Assembly (NCBI GenBank): GCA_963931925.1
Contig: OZ007571.1
Span: 59,646,125-59,710,124, forward strand
From: Onchidella celtica
Lineage: Eukaryota; Mollusca; Gastropoda; Systellommatophora; Onchidiidae
Length of the DNA stretch: 64,000 nt
Reading direction: 5' to 3'
Below, piece by piece: positions 55,157 to 64,000 of this stretch. Each line of letters opens with the position of its first letter. Positions within the stretch are counted from its first letter, which is position 1. The translations under genes were made by a program, and so were the position numbers. The notes beneath the pieces were generated by a model. That model did not search any database, was not told the origin of the DNA, and saw only the letters and a program-made list of their open reading frames with translations.

Positions 55157-55583
55157 ACAAACAAAAAGGCAGACAAGCAGAAGGTCGCAAATGACAGAAA
55201 AGGGAAGAAGAATGTGCCGCCGCAACATTCACTCGGTTCGTGCCAGGGCGGTAAAACTGCTCACACTGTCAAAGAAGAATATAAGTCTATTGTAGGGCAC
55301 AAAAGACGTTTATTCAATAACACACACACCTGCTCTCGACTGGGGGAAGAGACGCAGTGCTTGGGGCTTGACAGGCCCGGGGTTTTATACGATTCTTTCC
55401 CATCCTCCCACGGTCTTGGGGGCGGGTCAGTCTAACTGTCGCTCACAGTTAAGCACTGTGATTGGAACACGCTCCTACGCTCCTTTAAGACAAAATACTG
55501 AATCCCAAAATACCACATACCACACAAACAAAAAGGCAGACAAGCAGAAGGTCGCAAATGACAGAAAAGGGAAGAAGAATGTG
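55157..55583 (-). repeat. 60-bp perfect direct repeats flanking a 307-bp LTR-like segment
   Basis: The 60-bp repeats at 55157-55216 and 55524-55583 are identical (begin ACAAACAAAAAGGCAGACAA). Read on the minus strand, the 307 bp between them contain a TATA box GTATAAAACC near 55380-55389 and, about 70 bp on, AATAAA near 55314. That is an LTR-like promoter and poly-A order. The repeats are far too long for a target duplication, so this is probably a short tandem duplication that includes an LTR piece. Confidence 0.6.
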
Positions 55584-57589
55584 AGACAAAACACACACAC
55601 ACATACACACTGGTAGGAACCTCTCATCCCCAATACTTTAGATACGCCTTTGAACAAAAAACGTCATGGATCGCAAGCCGAAGGCTTGGCACAGCCATAA
55701 TGCTGAGGTCCAAATCGCAATGATTAGAAGACCAAAACTGACAGAGTATTTCCTTTCAATGTCGCCCGGTGTGTTTTAAAGAGCACATTTTAATTGTATT
55801 ATAGGATGAAAACATGTCTTACTAGAAAGTGAAATAGTTATTTTCTTCATTCTGACATCAATAAAATCAATACATTTGACCAGTGCCATGGGACCAGTCC
55901 TGGATTAAAGGGGTTCACAGGAATGAATAGGACTAAATTGTGTAACAGGTGAGTATCACAAAAGAGACATAATTATGTGTACACCAGCTTATTGTTATGG
56001 TACAGCACAGGCTTTTGCGTAAGGGTGAGGGTCGGAGAAGCCTGTATACCAATGGCATGTCTTGCGACGCGAGGAATTTCCATTTCATGTATGATTAATC
56101 TTACACTATTGTGTTTATTTAAACTCGGTTCACCTTGTAAAATTTTTCCTCATAACCTACTTGGTTTAACAAAGACTTTATAAGATGTTCAGGCTGTTTC
56201 ATGACACTGACAGTTTTCTTTCTGTCTTTCGCCATTCTCGATCTCTTTTCTCCCTTTCTTTATTTCTTCCCTCTTTCATTAGTGGGGTTTTTTTCCTACT
56301 CTCTTGTTCTTTTTTCCTCCTACTCCCCACATGCTTTCTTGACCCCCCTTTCCTTCATCTTCCCTTCCTCATCCTTTAGGTCTACCTCACACAGTTTCTG
56401 ACACTCATCTGGCCTGGTGAGACTGTACACCATATTCGGTCTCATTATGATTTTATCATGTCTGTTTCATTTCTCATTCCCTTTCATCTTCCTTTCACTC
56501 AGCACAAACCTCTGCAGGATATACCACATTGTCTGTGTGTGAGAGCGTAAATGCGTCTGTGTGTGTATGTGTGTGTGTGTGTGGTGCTTGTGAAAGAGAA
56601 TCATAATCTTAGAGACAGTAATATTATCAGTTTTCTTCTTTACTGCCCCCAACATCATAATCACCGCCATTATTATCGTCTTCTGAAAGCAATCAACCAA
56701 CTATTAAACCTGCTAGCCAGGCATCTGATAAACCAACAAACCAACCAGACAGGCAAACAGACTAACAGACAGACAAAGAGACAGGCTGACAGACGGATAG
56801 TGACCCTTGATAACTACATGTATAATTATTTTGTTCACGGCATTTCAGTAGGTCAGTGGGCTGTTGAGTAGATTAATTATCATTTTGTGTTGTGCAGGTT
56901 TAAAATAAATTACTGACCACATTTGGGCATGTCAACTCTTCTTTCCGGAATAGATCACTTTCCAGTGGGCGCTTTGTGTTGTATGTCAGAATATGACACG
57001 ATCCTCTCATTCGCCTAGGAGTGACGTTGTCTGTCTCATGTTAACTTCCTCGTAATCTTAAAGACACGCGACGGAAACAACAGGTAAGGAAGATTAATTG
57101 TGACTTCGTTGAGTTCCTTTAAGCTTTCACGTCGGAAACTTGTTTTGAATACAAATGTTTGAAATCTTTTAGGTATTTTATGTATCAGTCTGTGGACAAA
57201 TTACGCCTCTCTTCATACTCGGTGGTGTGTGCCTGTGTATTTAGAATTAACTAGCCTTTGAATGAATATTTCAGACAAGTTGTTGCAGCAGTAACTGATT
57301 AGCATAACAAACAAACAAAAAAATTAGGCAGACGGCAAATTTGTTTACCCAACGCCGAATGGGATTTCCTCGGAAACCGTGATTTTATCGCGAATAGTAA
57401 AAAATTAGATGAACAAAAAATAATGCTGCTAGCGTTTAGACGATTTTCAGGCAATGGCGTCCTTTTCGGTGTTACATTATTTTGTTGAAGAATGACTATA
57501 CCGATTTGTAAATGATGCATACAGCTCATTAACTAATGCATGTCTTAAATCGAAACACAGTGACAAATAGACAGGCAGGAAGGTGGATA
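55584..57589. other. Spacer upstream of the Gypsy element
   Basis: Contains a TG repeat (about 56548-56582), a T/C-rich stretch (56210-56390), an ACAGACA-rich stretch (56745-56790) and a consensus splice donor CAG|GTAAGG at 57084. The donor could end a 5' UTR exon of the Reeler gene; this is only a possibility. Confidence 0.4.
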
Positions 57590-57594
57590 AAAAT

Positions 57595-57993
57595 TGTTAT
57601 GTGGTGATAACAAACAAAGAGAAGTCAGTTGTAGCCGGGAAGATAAGCAACTTTATTCTGGTAATATTTACAGGTCATTAGTTATATACAGTATCGCAGT
57701 AGATGTACATAATAATGCATAGAGTAATGAGGGTCACCAAATATCAATAAAGATAAAGTCATTCACACACTTTCATACTTTAGAATAGGTGACCTAATGT
57801 ATTACCAACTCACTGAGAGTAATGCAACATGAAAAGTAATGTAAGTAAAGTGGTGGTGTTAATTAATCACACAACGCATAAGAGGTAAATTATTTCCCTT
57901 ACTACGTAATTAAGTGTAGGTCTAACCAAGGGCAGTAACTAAGTAAATTACATGTATGCATAATTTCCCTTGATTATATATGGATATATAACA
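57595..57993 (-). repeat. 3' LTR of the Gypsy element
   Basis: Begins TGTTAT and ends ATAACA, a 6-bp perfect inverted terminus. I found no difference from 62577-62975 on reading through. TTTATT at about 57651 is AATAAA on the element's own strand. Confidence 0.95.
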
Positions 57994-58003
57994 CCTCCCT
58001 TCT
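57994..58003 (-). promoter_or_regulatory. Polypurine tract
   Basis: On the minus strand AGAAGGGAGG directly abuts the 3' LTR, the place where plus-strand DNA synthesis is primed in LTR elements. Confidence 0.75.
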
Positions 58004-58081
58004 AGCCTGAAGTACATATGGTGAAGGCTAAAACTAAAATTCATGCTACATAAACATGATAAAGTCGCGTCTTGTCGAGAT

Positions 58082-58300
58082 CGGTCCTTGCCACCCCATG
58101 TCAGAATGGTGTGGTAGGTCTCGGTCTCGTCCGCTCCTATCCACCCTATGCCAGGATAGTGTGGTAGGTTTACGGACACGTCAGTCCTGGAGTGCGGTCC
58201 TTGCCACCCCATGCCAGGATGGTGTGGTAGGTTTCCGTACTCTGTCATAGGTTCAGTCCTTGCCACCCCATGTCAGAATGGTGCGGTAGGTTTCTGAACC
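58082..58300 (-). repeat. Tandem array between pol and the 3' LTR
   Basis: Four units around CCACCC(C/T)ATG(C/T)CAG(G/A)AT(G/A)GTG(T/C)GGTAGGT begin near 58091, 58141, 58204 and 58263. Spacings of 50-63 bp are not all multiples of three, so the array is unlikely to encode protein although a short frame crosses it. Confidence 0.85.
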
Positions 58301-58312
58301 GTTACAAACAAA

Positions 58313-60298
58313 TCAGTCTCTATGTCTCTGTCGTCGAGGACGTAGCTGATCTGTATGCCGGCGGCAAATTGGTCCATCTGGTAGAATCTTGACTTCAAAC
58401 AGGCTGTGGCCAATAGTTGCCGTCACCTGTGCAGATTTCCATTTGTCCTTACGCCCCCCTTTGAAAGACAAAGCGAAGCAGGGATCACCAACGTTGAACT
58501 TCGGTTGACGGTCGGCAGATTTGACTATAGCTTTCTGTCGTCTGCGTTGTCTTCGACGGGCTGGTGGAACATCTGGAGTCTGGTCGACGGCATCGGGCGG
58601 ACTGGCATGTCGTTCTCTCGCGGGAAGGATGACATCAAGCTTGGTCCTGATTTGACGGCCATTCAGTAGTTGACTGGGACTGGATCCACATGGTAGAGGT
58701 GTACGTCTGTACAGCATCAGGAATTCCTGGATGGCGTCAATTGGAGGAAGACTTGACTTCTTTAGAGACTGCTTGAAACTCTGGACGAGTCTCTCAGCTG
58801 CACCATTTGTGGCTGGGTGGTACGGAGCTCCTTGTAGATGTTGGATGCCTCTTTCCTTGCACCAAGCCTTGAACTCCTCTGATGAGAAACACTGGGCGTT
58901 GTCAGTCACAATGGTGTGCGGATAACCAAAATGTGCGAAGTCCTCGTCCAGTTTGCGGGTCGTCGCCTTGGTGGTGATGGAAGTCATCAGGTGCACACAT
59001 GGGTACTTGGACAGGGCATCCACCATGACTAACCAATTGTGTCCTTTGAAGTTGACAGCATGGTCGACATGGACTCTGCTCCAAGGTTCTTCAGGAATTG
59101 TCCAAGGGTGCGTCTGCTTGGCAGGAAGCTTCTGGTGTTCGTTACAGGCTAGGCAGCTGCGGGAGACGTCTGTGATGTCTGCATCAATGCCAGGCCAGTA
59201 AACTGCTGTTCTTGCCAACTGTTTCATTCGCTGCATCCCAAAATGTCCAAGGTGAAGAATCTCTAGGATCTGAGGCTGCAGGCTTTGTGGGATGATGAGT
59301 CTGGATCCATAAAAGAGACAACCAGTTGACTGTGACAAGGAGTCTCGTATGGAGTAGAAAGGCTTTACCGTACTTGGAATATCGTACGGCCATCCGTCTT
59401 GTAAGAAGGTCTTCACTGTTGACAGTAGCGCATCTTCAGACGTTGCCTTGATAACAGCTTTTGAGTCCGTTGGGGCGACTTGCTTGCTGATCATCTTGAT
59501 GGTGCAGATAGTGTTTGCATCTGCACCTGATTCCTGCTGGTCAAACATCTTGTCCGGGCCGGCTGGAAGTCGACTGAGAGCGTCGGCATTGCCATGTTGA
59601 GCTGTCTTCCGGAACTCGATCCTGTAATGATACTGGCTCAGGGTAAGAGCCCATCTTGCCAGTCTGTTTGCTGCCAGTGCTGGAGTTGCTTTTGTTGGCC
59701 CAAACAAAGCAATTAGCGGCTTGTGGTCCGTCACCAGGATGAACTTGCGGCCATACAGAAACTGATGAAACTTGTTTAGGCCGAAGATGATGGCTAGGGC
59801 TTCTCTCTGGATCTGGCTGTATTTGCACTGTGTTCCAGTGAGGGTCTTGGATGCATTGCTGATGGGTCTTTCGCTGCCATCTGGGTATCGGTGAAACAGG
59901 ACTGCTCCAATCCCAACTTGAGAAGCATCGCAGGATATGCCCACTTCTAGAGATGGATCAAAGTGGGCCAGCACAGTGTCAGACATCAACATCTTCTTGA
60001 CGTCCTGGAAACAAGCTTCTTCTTCAGTTCCCCAGTGCCACGGAACGTCCTTCTGAGTGAGTCTGTAGAGAGGCTCCAATGTTGTTGATACATTCGGCAG
60101 GAACTTATTGTAGAATTGGACTTGACCCAGGAAAGAACGAAGGCTTGAGACGTCTGTAGGTGCTGGCATCCTTGTGACTGCGTCTGCTTTTGGCCCCTTT
60201 GCTATGCCATCTTTGGATAAGTAGTGTCCCAGATACTCGACATACGGTTGTGCAAGGGAACACTTATCCTTTCTGCAGCGGAGTCCCTTATCCTGGAG
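58313..60298 (-). pseudogene. Gypsy pol, second part: end of RT, RNase H, integrase
   Basis: The frame continues that of the gag-pol first part, after the TGA at 60299-60301, and runs without another stop to 58313; the first Met in it is at 60169 (618 aa from there). RT thumb/connection (EYLGH just before that Met, then FLGQVQFYNKFLPN), RNase H (GISCDASQVG, REALAIIFGL, LVTDHKPL), integrase zinc region (LHLGHFG...CLAC) and the catalytic core (VDHA, VTDNA, then E 36 residues later in NGAAERLVQ, i.e. D-X35-E) are all present. Catalytic residues look intact. It would be made only by readthrough of the TGA, or not at all in this copy. Confidence 0.9.
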
Positions 60299-62263
60299 TC
60301 ATTGTAGTAATCCTCTTAGGTTGCTAAGGTGTTGCTCTGCTGTGTCGCCACTCACCAGGATGTCATCCATGTAGGCTGCCACTCCAGGTAGATCTTGCGT
60401 CAGCTGGTCCATTATTTCTTGGAAGTAGCCTGGGGCTGACGTGATTCCAAATGGGAGACGCTTCTGGAGAAGAACACCTCTATGTGTGCTGAGGGCCAAT
60501 TTCTTCTGGGATTCTGGACCAAGGCATATTTGATTATAGGCATCGGCAAGGTCGATCTTGGTGAAACCATGTCCTTTTCCCAACTTGCGCATCAGGTCCT
60601 CAGGTAATGGCATTGGATGGCGGTGTGGCTCCAGTTGTGGGTTGACCGTGACAGAATAATCTCCACACACTCGTATCTTCTGCTTGCTGCCTGGGTTGGT
60701 CTTCTTCTTGATGGGGACAACTGGAGTGCCATAGGGGTTAAATTGAACTGGTTCCCAGATCCCTTGGTTGATGCCGGCTTGGATCGCTGCGTCCAGGTCC
60801 TCTTGGATGGCAATAGGGACTGGTCTGGGTCTGTGAAACACTGGCTTGGCATCGGACTTGAAGTTGATCTCCAATTCAAAATCTTTCAGTGTTCCCAGTT
60901 CTTGCTTGAAGATATCAGGATATTCCGCACACAAGTTTCGACAGGACGTCTGCAGGACTGCATCCGGTTTCAAATCGTCGAAAACTTTGTGTAGGAGATT
61001 GTCCACTGAGATTCCCAATCGCTTTGTGGTTGCTCTTCCAAGCAGGTTAAAGTCCATCTGTGTCACGACGAATTTCTGTATACAAGTTGTCTTGGCATGC
61101 GATGTATGTAGAAATATTTCGCCCGTCACTGGTAGTTTCTGACCTGAGGCACACTTGTACTGGCATTTCACAGTGGTGAGTTTAGGGGACTTCAAACTGC
61201 GCCATGTCTTGGTTGAAATGAAGTTGTCCCTAGAACCAGTGTCGATTTCAAACTGGACAGGCTGGTTGTTGACGCAGCATGTCTCGGTGATTGGTCCCGC
61301 TGTATTCCAACGGACAGTTTGTATCCTCTTGATCGGACGTTGTTGACTTTTCTTCTTCCGACAAGCTGACTCTATGTGCCCTTTTATGTTACAGAAATGG
61401 CACACGGCGTTAGCGAACCTGCACTCATTTCGGCTGTGCTGTCCTTCGCATCTGCTGCAAACAGTCTTCTTCGTTGTCGGTTTGCTTGACTTTTTAAACA
61501 TTGATGGATAGCCCTGGACTTGAGTTTGCTGTTGAGGGTTTTGCTTGCATTTTCTTCTCTGATTGAGCTTGAAGACTTCGCCGTCACTGGTACCGGATGT
61601 TTCTTTGGCCACCTTTGACGCCACCTCTACTGCCTTGCTGAAGGTCAGTTCGTCATCTTTAATCTTGAACAGTGCCTTTATGACCGCTTCATTTTTAATG
61701 GAGCAGACAAATCGTGTACGCATGGCCTCGTCAAGTGGGTCTTGGATTGATGCGAAGTCGCAAGTCGCTGCCTCTTGACGAATGCGAGCAGCCAGTTGGT
61801 GCACACTTTCTGCAGTCTTTCTGTCAGTGTAGGTCCAAAATTTAAATCTTTCCCGCACAACGAAACGTTTGGGGTCGAAATGTTCCCCCATCCAGGTCTT
61901 GATAGTTTCAATGGTTATTTCGTTGACGTCTATCGGCGGGGTCTGTTGAGAAGCTTGGTTTTTTAGCATCTTGTAGACCTCACTGTTCTGGTTGGTCAGA
62001 AAAATGTCAACCTTTTTTGCTTCTGGTATGGAGTTTGCCTTTGTGAAGGTGGTAAACCTTGCCCAGTAATCTGACCACAGTTCTATTGTTGAATCAAATG
62101 CTTCGAACTTGGTGTTGGTGACTGGCTTGTTCATAGCCAAAGACATCAGTGCTTCCATCTGCTGTCGCTGCAGTTCCATCTGTTCTCGTTGCTGTTCCAT
62201 CTGATTACGCAGCAAAGTGATGAGGTCTTCTTGTGACGTTTCTGCAGCTGGAGTCTTCGGCAT
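60299..62263 (-). pseudogene. Gypsy gag-pol, first part: Gag, protease, N-terminal RT
   Basis: 654 aa. Residues 1-45 are a Gln/Met-rich coiled-coil-like segment. Then comes a retroelement capsid-like region (about 50-220), two zinc knuckles near 268-300 (CSRCEGQHSRNEC, slightly shortened, and CHFCNIKGHIESAC, canonical CX2CX4HX4C), aspartic protease with FEIDTGS near 340, and RT from about 470 with FTKIDLADAYNQ, LPFGITSAPGYFQ and the catalytic YMDDIL near 636. Gag and Pol are in one frame, with no frameshift. The frame stops at TGA 60299-60301 in the middle of RT, so this copy is broken by one nonsense codon. Confidence 0.92.
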
Positions 62264-62555
62264 CTTGAGGCACGGCTGGGCTACTTGGCACAGCTGACTG
62301 GCGGTTTACAATTCGAGATAGCCAAGAGCGAGCTACTCGGTGTTTTAGAGTTAGCCGAGACGTTGCTTGGCTCTATGTACAGCTTCAGGTCCGCTACTTG
62401 GATCCGGGTGGTTGGTCCGTGAGCTGGCTTGGGTACTGAAGCTGCTTGGCTTGCTGCTGGTCTGATTCCGCAGGCTTGTATTGGCTTCCTTCCGCTTGTA
62501 AGGCTTGGCTGGCTTGGGTTCTTGTAGTACTTGAGTGACATCAGAACTTGTGAAG

Positions 62556-62573
62556 ATCCCATCCTCGTCGCCA
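62556..62573 (-). promoter_or_regulatory. Primer binding site, tRNA-Ser type
   Basis: TGGCGACGAGGATGGGAT on the minus strand, three bases inside the 5' LTR. It is complementary to the 3' end of animal tRNA-Ser(GCU) plus CCA with, as I recall that tRNA, a single mismatch. Confidence 0.75.
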
Positions 62574-62576
62574 ATT

Positions 62577-62975
62577 TGTTATGTGGTGATAACAAACAAA
62601 GAGAAGTCAGTTGTAGCCGGGAAGATAAGCAACTTTATTCTGGTAATATTTACAGGTCATTAGTTATATACAGTATCGCAGTAGATGTACATAATAATGC
62701 ATAGAGTAATGAGGGTCACCAAATATCAATAAAGATAAAGTCATTCACACACTTTCATACTTTAGAATAGGTGACCTAATGTATTACCAACTCACTGAGA
62801 GTAATGCAACATGAAAAGTAATGTAAGTAAAGTGGTGGTGTTAATTAATCACACAACGCATAAGAGGTAAATTATTTCCCTTACTACGTAATTAAGTGTA
62901 GGTCTAACCAAGGGCAGTAACTAAGTAAATTACATGTATGCATAATTTCCCTTGATTATATATGGATATATAACA
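62577..62975 (-). repeat. 5' LTR of the Gypsy element
   Basis: Same ends (TGTTAT...ATAACA) and apparently same sequence as the 3' LTR. Its outer edge lies 275 bp upstream of the Reeler start codon, transcribed away from that gene. Confidence 0.95.
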
Positions 62976-62980
62976 AAAAT

Positions 62981-63120
62981 AAAGATAGAATATGGATAGA
63001 TCGAAAAAAAAGACAGATAGACAGACATATAGATAGATAAATTGATAGATAGATGTAGGTGTGGTAGGGAAGTACACAGGTAGGTAGGTAGGTACGTAGG
63101 TACCGTAGGTAAATAGGTAT
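62981..63120. repeat. Degenerate GATA / GTAG tetranucleotide tract
   Basis: GATAGATA-type units (about 62990-63055) merge into GTAGGTAGGTAGGTAC units (63056-63115). The Tyr/Leu-rich frames on the minus strand across it are artefacts. Confidence 0.88.
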
Positions 63121-63249
63121 ACAAATAGGCCGCCACACGAATGGGTGGATGTTCGGACAGTCAACCAACAAGACAGACTTACAAACTTCCTTGCTTTGTT
63201 TTATCTCGCAAATCTCCATTAGAAACAAAAATTAACATAGATAAAGAAA

Positions 63250-64000
63250 ATGGCAAACTGGCATACGATCTGGAAGTTGTTTTCGATGTTGTCATGTGCA
63301 AGTTTAACACAAGGTTTTGGGACTGGAGCCCCGTCCTCTGTGTGTGGCACAATGATCCCACGTCATCCAGGCTCTAGTGAGCCTCTTCCAGGTCCTTACA
63401 GTCTAACACTGTCCAAGACTTCCTACATTCCATTTGAGGTAGTAAATGGTGAGTATACCAGATATTAAATGTCCGTTTCTCGTAGTTTTATCCTCACTTT
63501 AACTTAATTGCCCAGAATGAAGACGGGAAGGAGATACAATACATTAATCTACAGGTCCTTAAGACAACAATCACTATAATAAGACTGCAAACTGACACTG
63601 GCCATAGTAACATAGTCAGACTGGACGGTGTGGCGCTAAATTTGTGGTTTGATCATGTTTCTGCACAATACTCCCAAGACTTCGACAATTGAACAAAGCA
63701 CAGCTCGGTCTATCCATCCATCCATTCACCCATCCACCAACCCATCCATCCATCCATTCACCCATCCATCCACCCACGCACCCACCCATCCATCCATTCA
63801 TCTCTCCATCCATCCATCCATTAATCCATCCATCCATTCACCCATCCATCCACCCATTCATCCATCTATCCATTCACCCATCCACCCACCTATCCATCCA
63901 TCCATCCATTCACCCATCCACCAACCCATCCATCCACCCACCCATCCATCCATCCATTTATCCATCCACCCATCCATCTCGTCCACAGTGACCATCAAGG
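63250..64000 (+). CDS. Reeler-domain secreted protein, first coding exon and start of the second (partial)
   Basis: Exon 63250-63448 starts ATG and ends AATG|GTGAGT (phase 1). It encodes a signal-peptide-like start ([20 protein letters not shown]) followed by [18 protein letters not shown] and [17 protein letters not shown]. This is the N-terminal pattern of the Reeler domain (G-APxSxCxxMxPxH...PY) found in reelin, ferric-chelate reductase 1-like and insect l(2)34Fc/noduler-type defence proteins. The next exon begins at 63989 after gtccacag; joined in phase it continues VTIK, as expected for the domain's VTVTISG-like strand. The rest lies right of the window, so I cannot tell a small defence protein from a larger one with DOMON/cytochrome b561 domains. 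A 540-bp intron holds an ATCC satellite. Confidence 0.82.
63704..63980. repeat. ATCC/CACC tetranucleotide minisatellite in Reeler intron 1
   Basis: About 275 bp of CCATCCATCCATTCACCC-type units ending a few bases before the exon 2 acceptor at 63988. The Ser-Ile-His-Pro frame across it is an artefact. Confidence 0.95.

Larger units (their letters stand above)
57595..62975 (-). mobile_element. Full-length Ty3/Gypsy LTR retrotransposon
   Basis: The element is 5,381 bp, minus-strand, with two 399-bp LTRs and a perfect 5-bp target duplication AAAAT (57590-57594 and 62976-62980). By eye the two LTRs are identical, pointing to very recent insertion. Order in its own direction: 5' LTR (62577-62975), tRNA-Ser-type primer site, 313-nt leader, one Gag-Protease-RT-RNase H-Integrase frame broken by one TGA, a short tandem array, a polypurine tract and the 3' LTR (57595-57993). 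The pol order RT-RNase H-integrase defines Ty3/Gypsy. The tRNA-Ser primer and fused gag-pol suggest the Mag-like/C-clade group; no envelope gene is present. Confidence 0.96.

Noticed and set aside
57922..58266. 114-aa frame after pol as a possible env-like protein
   Set aside because: It only reads through the tandem array and into the LTR; no signal peptide, membrane segment or glycoprotein feature.
58082..58300. CRISPR-like array or repeat-encoded peptide
   Set aside because: Eukaryotic context, uneven spacing of 50-63 bp, inside a retrotransposon; spacings break the reading frame.
63689..63991. Ser-Ile-His-Pro repeat protein, superficially like a structural repeat protein
   Set aside because: It is the ATCC satellite in the Reeler intron, and it ends at the exon 2 acceptor.

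Overview
This window is nuclear DNA of an animal, most likely a marine invertebrate. Genes have GT-AG introns, coding density is very low, and A+T-rich spacer is filled with retroelements, small DNA transposons, microsatellites and poly-C runs. The palindrome TACATGTA and the word AGGCCTA recur throughout; I associate these with echinoderm, hemichordate and mollusc genomes, but I cannot name the phylum from this sequence alone.

Layout. (1) 1-4,044: the last two exons of UQCRH, the complex III hinge subunit, on the plus strand; its intron holds a 1.19 kb solo LTR. (2) 4,045-9,967: spacer with a pogo/Tigger-type MITE and a TACATGTA-rich stretch. (3) 9,968-15,214, minus strand: a complete four-exon gene for a divergent actin-like protein (387 aa), with several ATPase residues replaced. 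(4) 15.2-35.5 kb: spacer with MITEs, a 5'-truncated LINE (22.26-23.29 kb), local tandem duplications and SINE-like tRNA-derived repeats. (5) 35.6 to about 42.1 kb: a plus-strand gene with a TATA promoter, a non-coding first exon, one 1.27 kb intron, a 450-aa disordered Ser/Pro-rich protein in one exon, and probably a long 3' UTR. (6) 45.6-52.1 kb: three LTR-type insertions side by side. Two are independent copies of a 2.5 kb TG...CA element with 4-bp target duplications. The third is a 1.19 kb solo LTR with a 5-bp duplication, an inverted relative of the one at 1.0-2.2 kb. (7) 57,595-62,975, minus strand: a full-length Ty3/Gypsy retrotransposon with apparently identical 399-bp LTRs, a 5-bp target duplication, a tRNA-Ser-type primer site and one gag-pol frame interrupted by a single TGA. 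(8) 63,250-64,000: the start of a secreted Reeler-domain protein, running off the right edge.

The host genes show no shared pathway; they look like ordinary neighbours. The most unusual material is in the mobile DNA, above all the 2.5 kb element. It carries what looks like a complete small transcription unit (TATA box, initiator, splice donor, acceptor, poly-A signal) with no long open frame. All intron/exon joins were worked out by eye from frame, splice consensus and remembered family alignment. No database search was possible.
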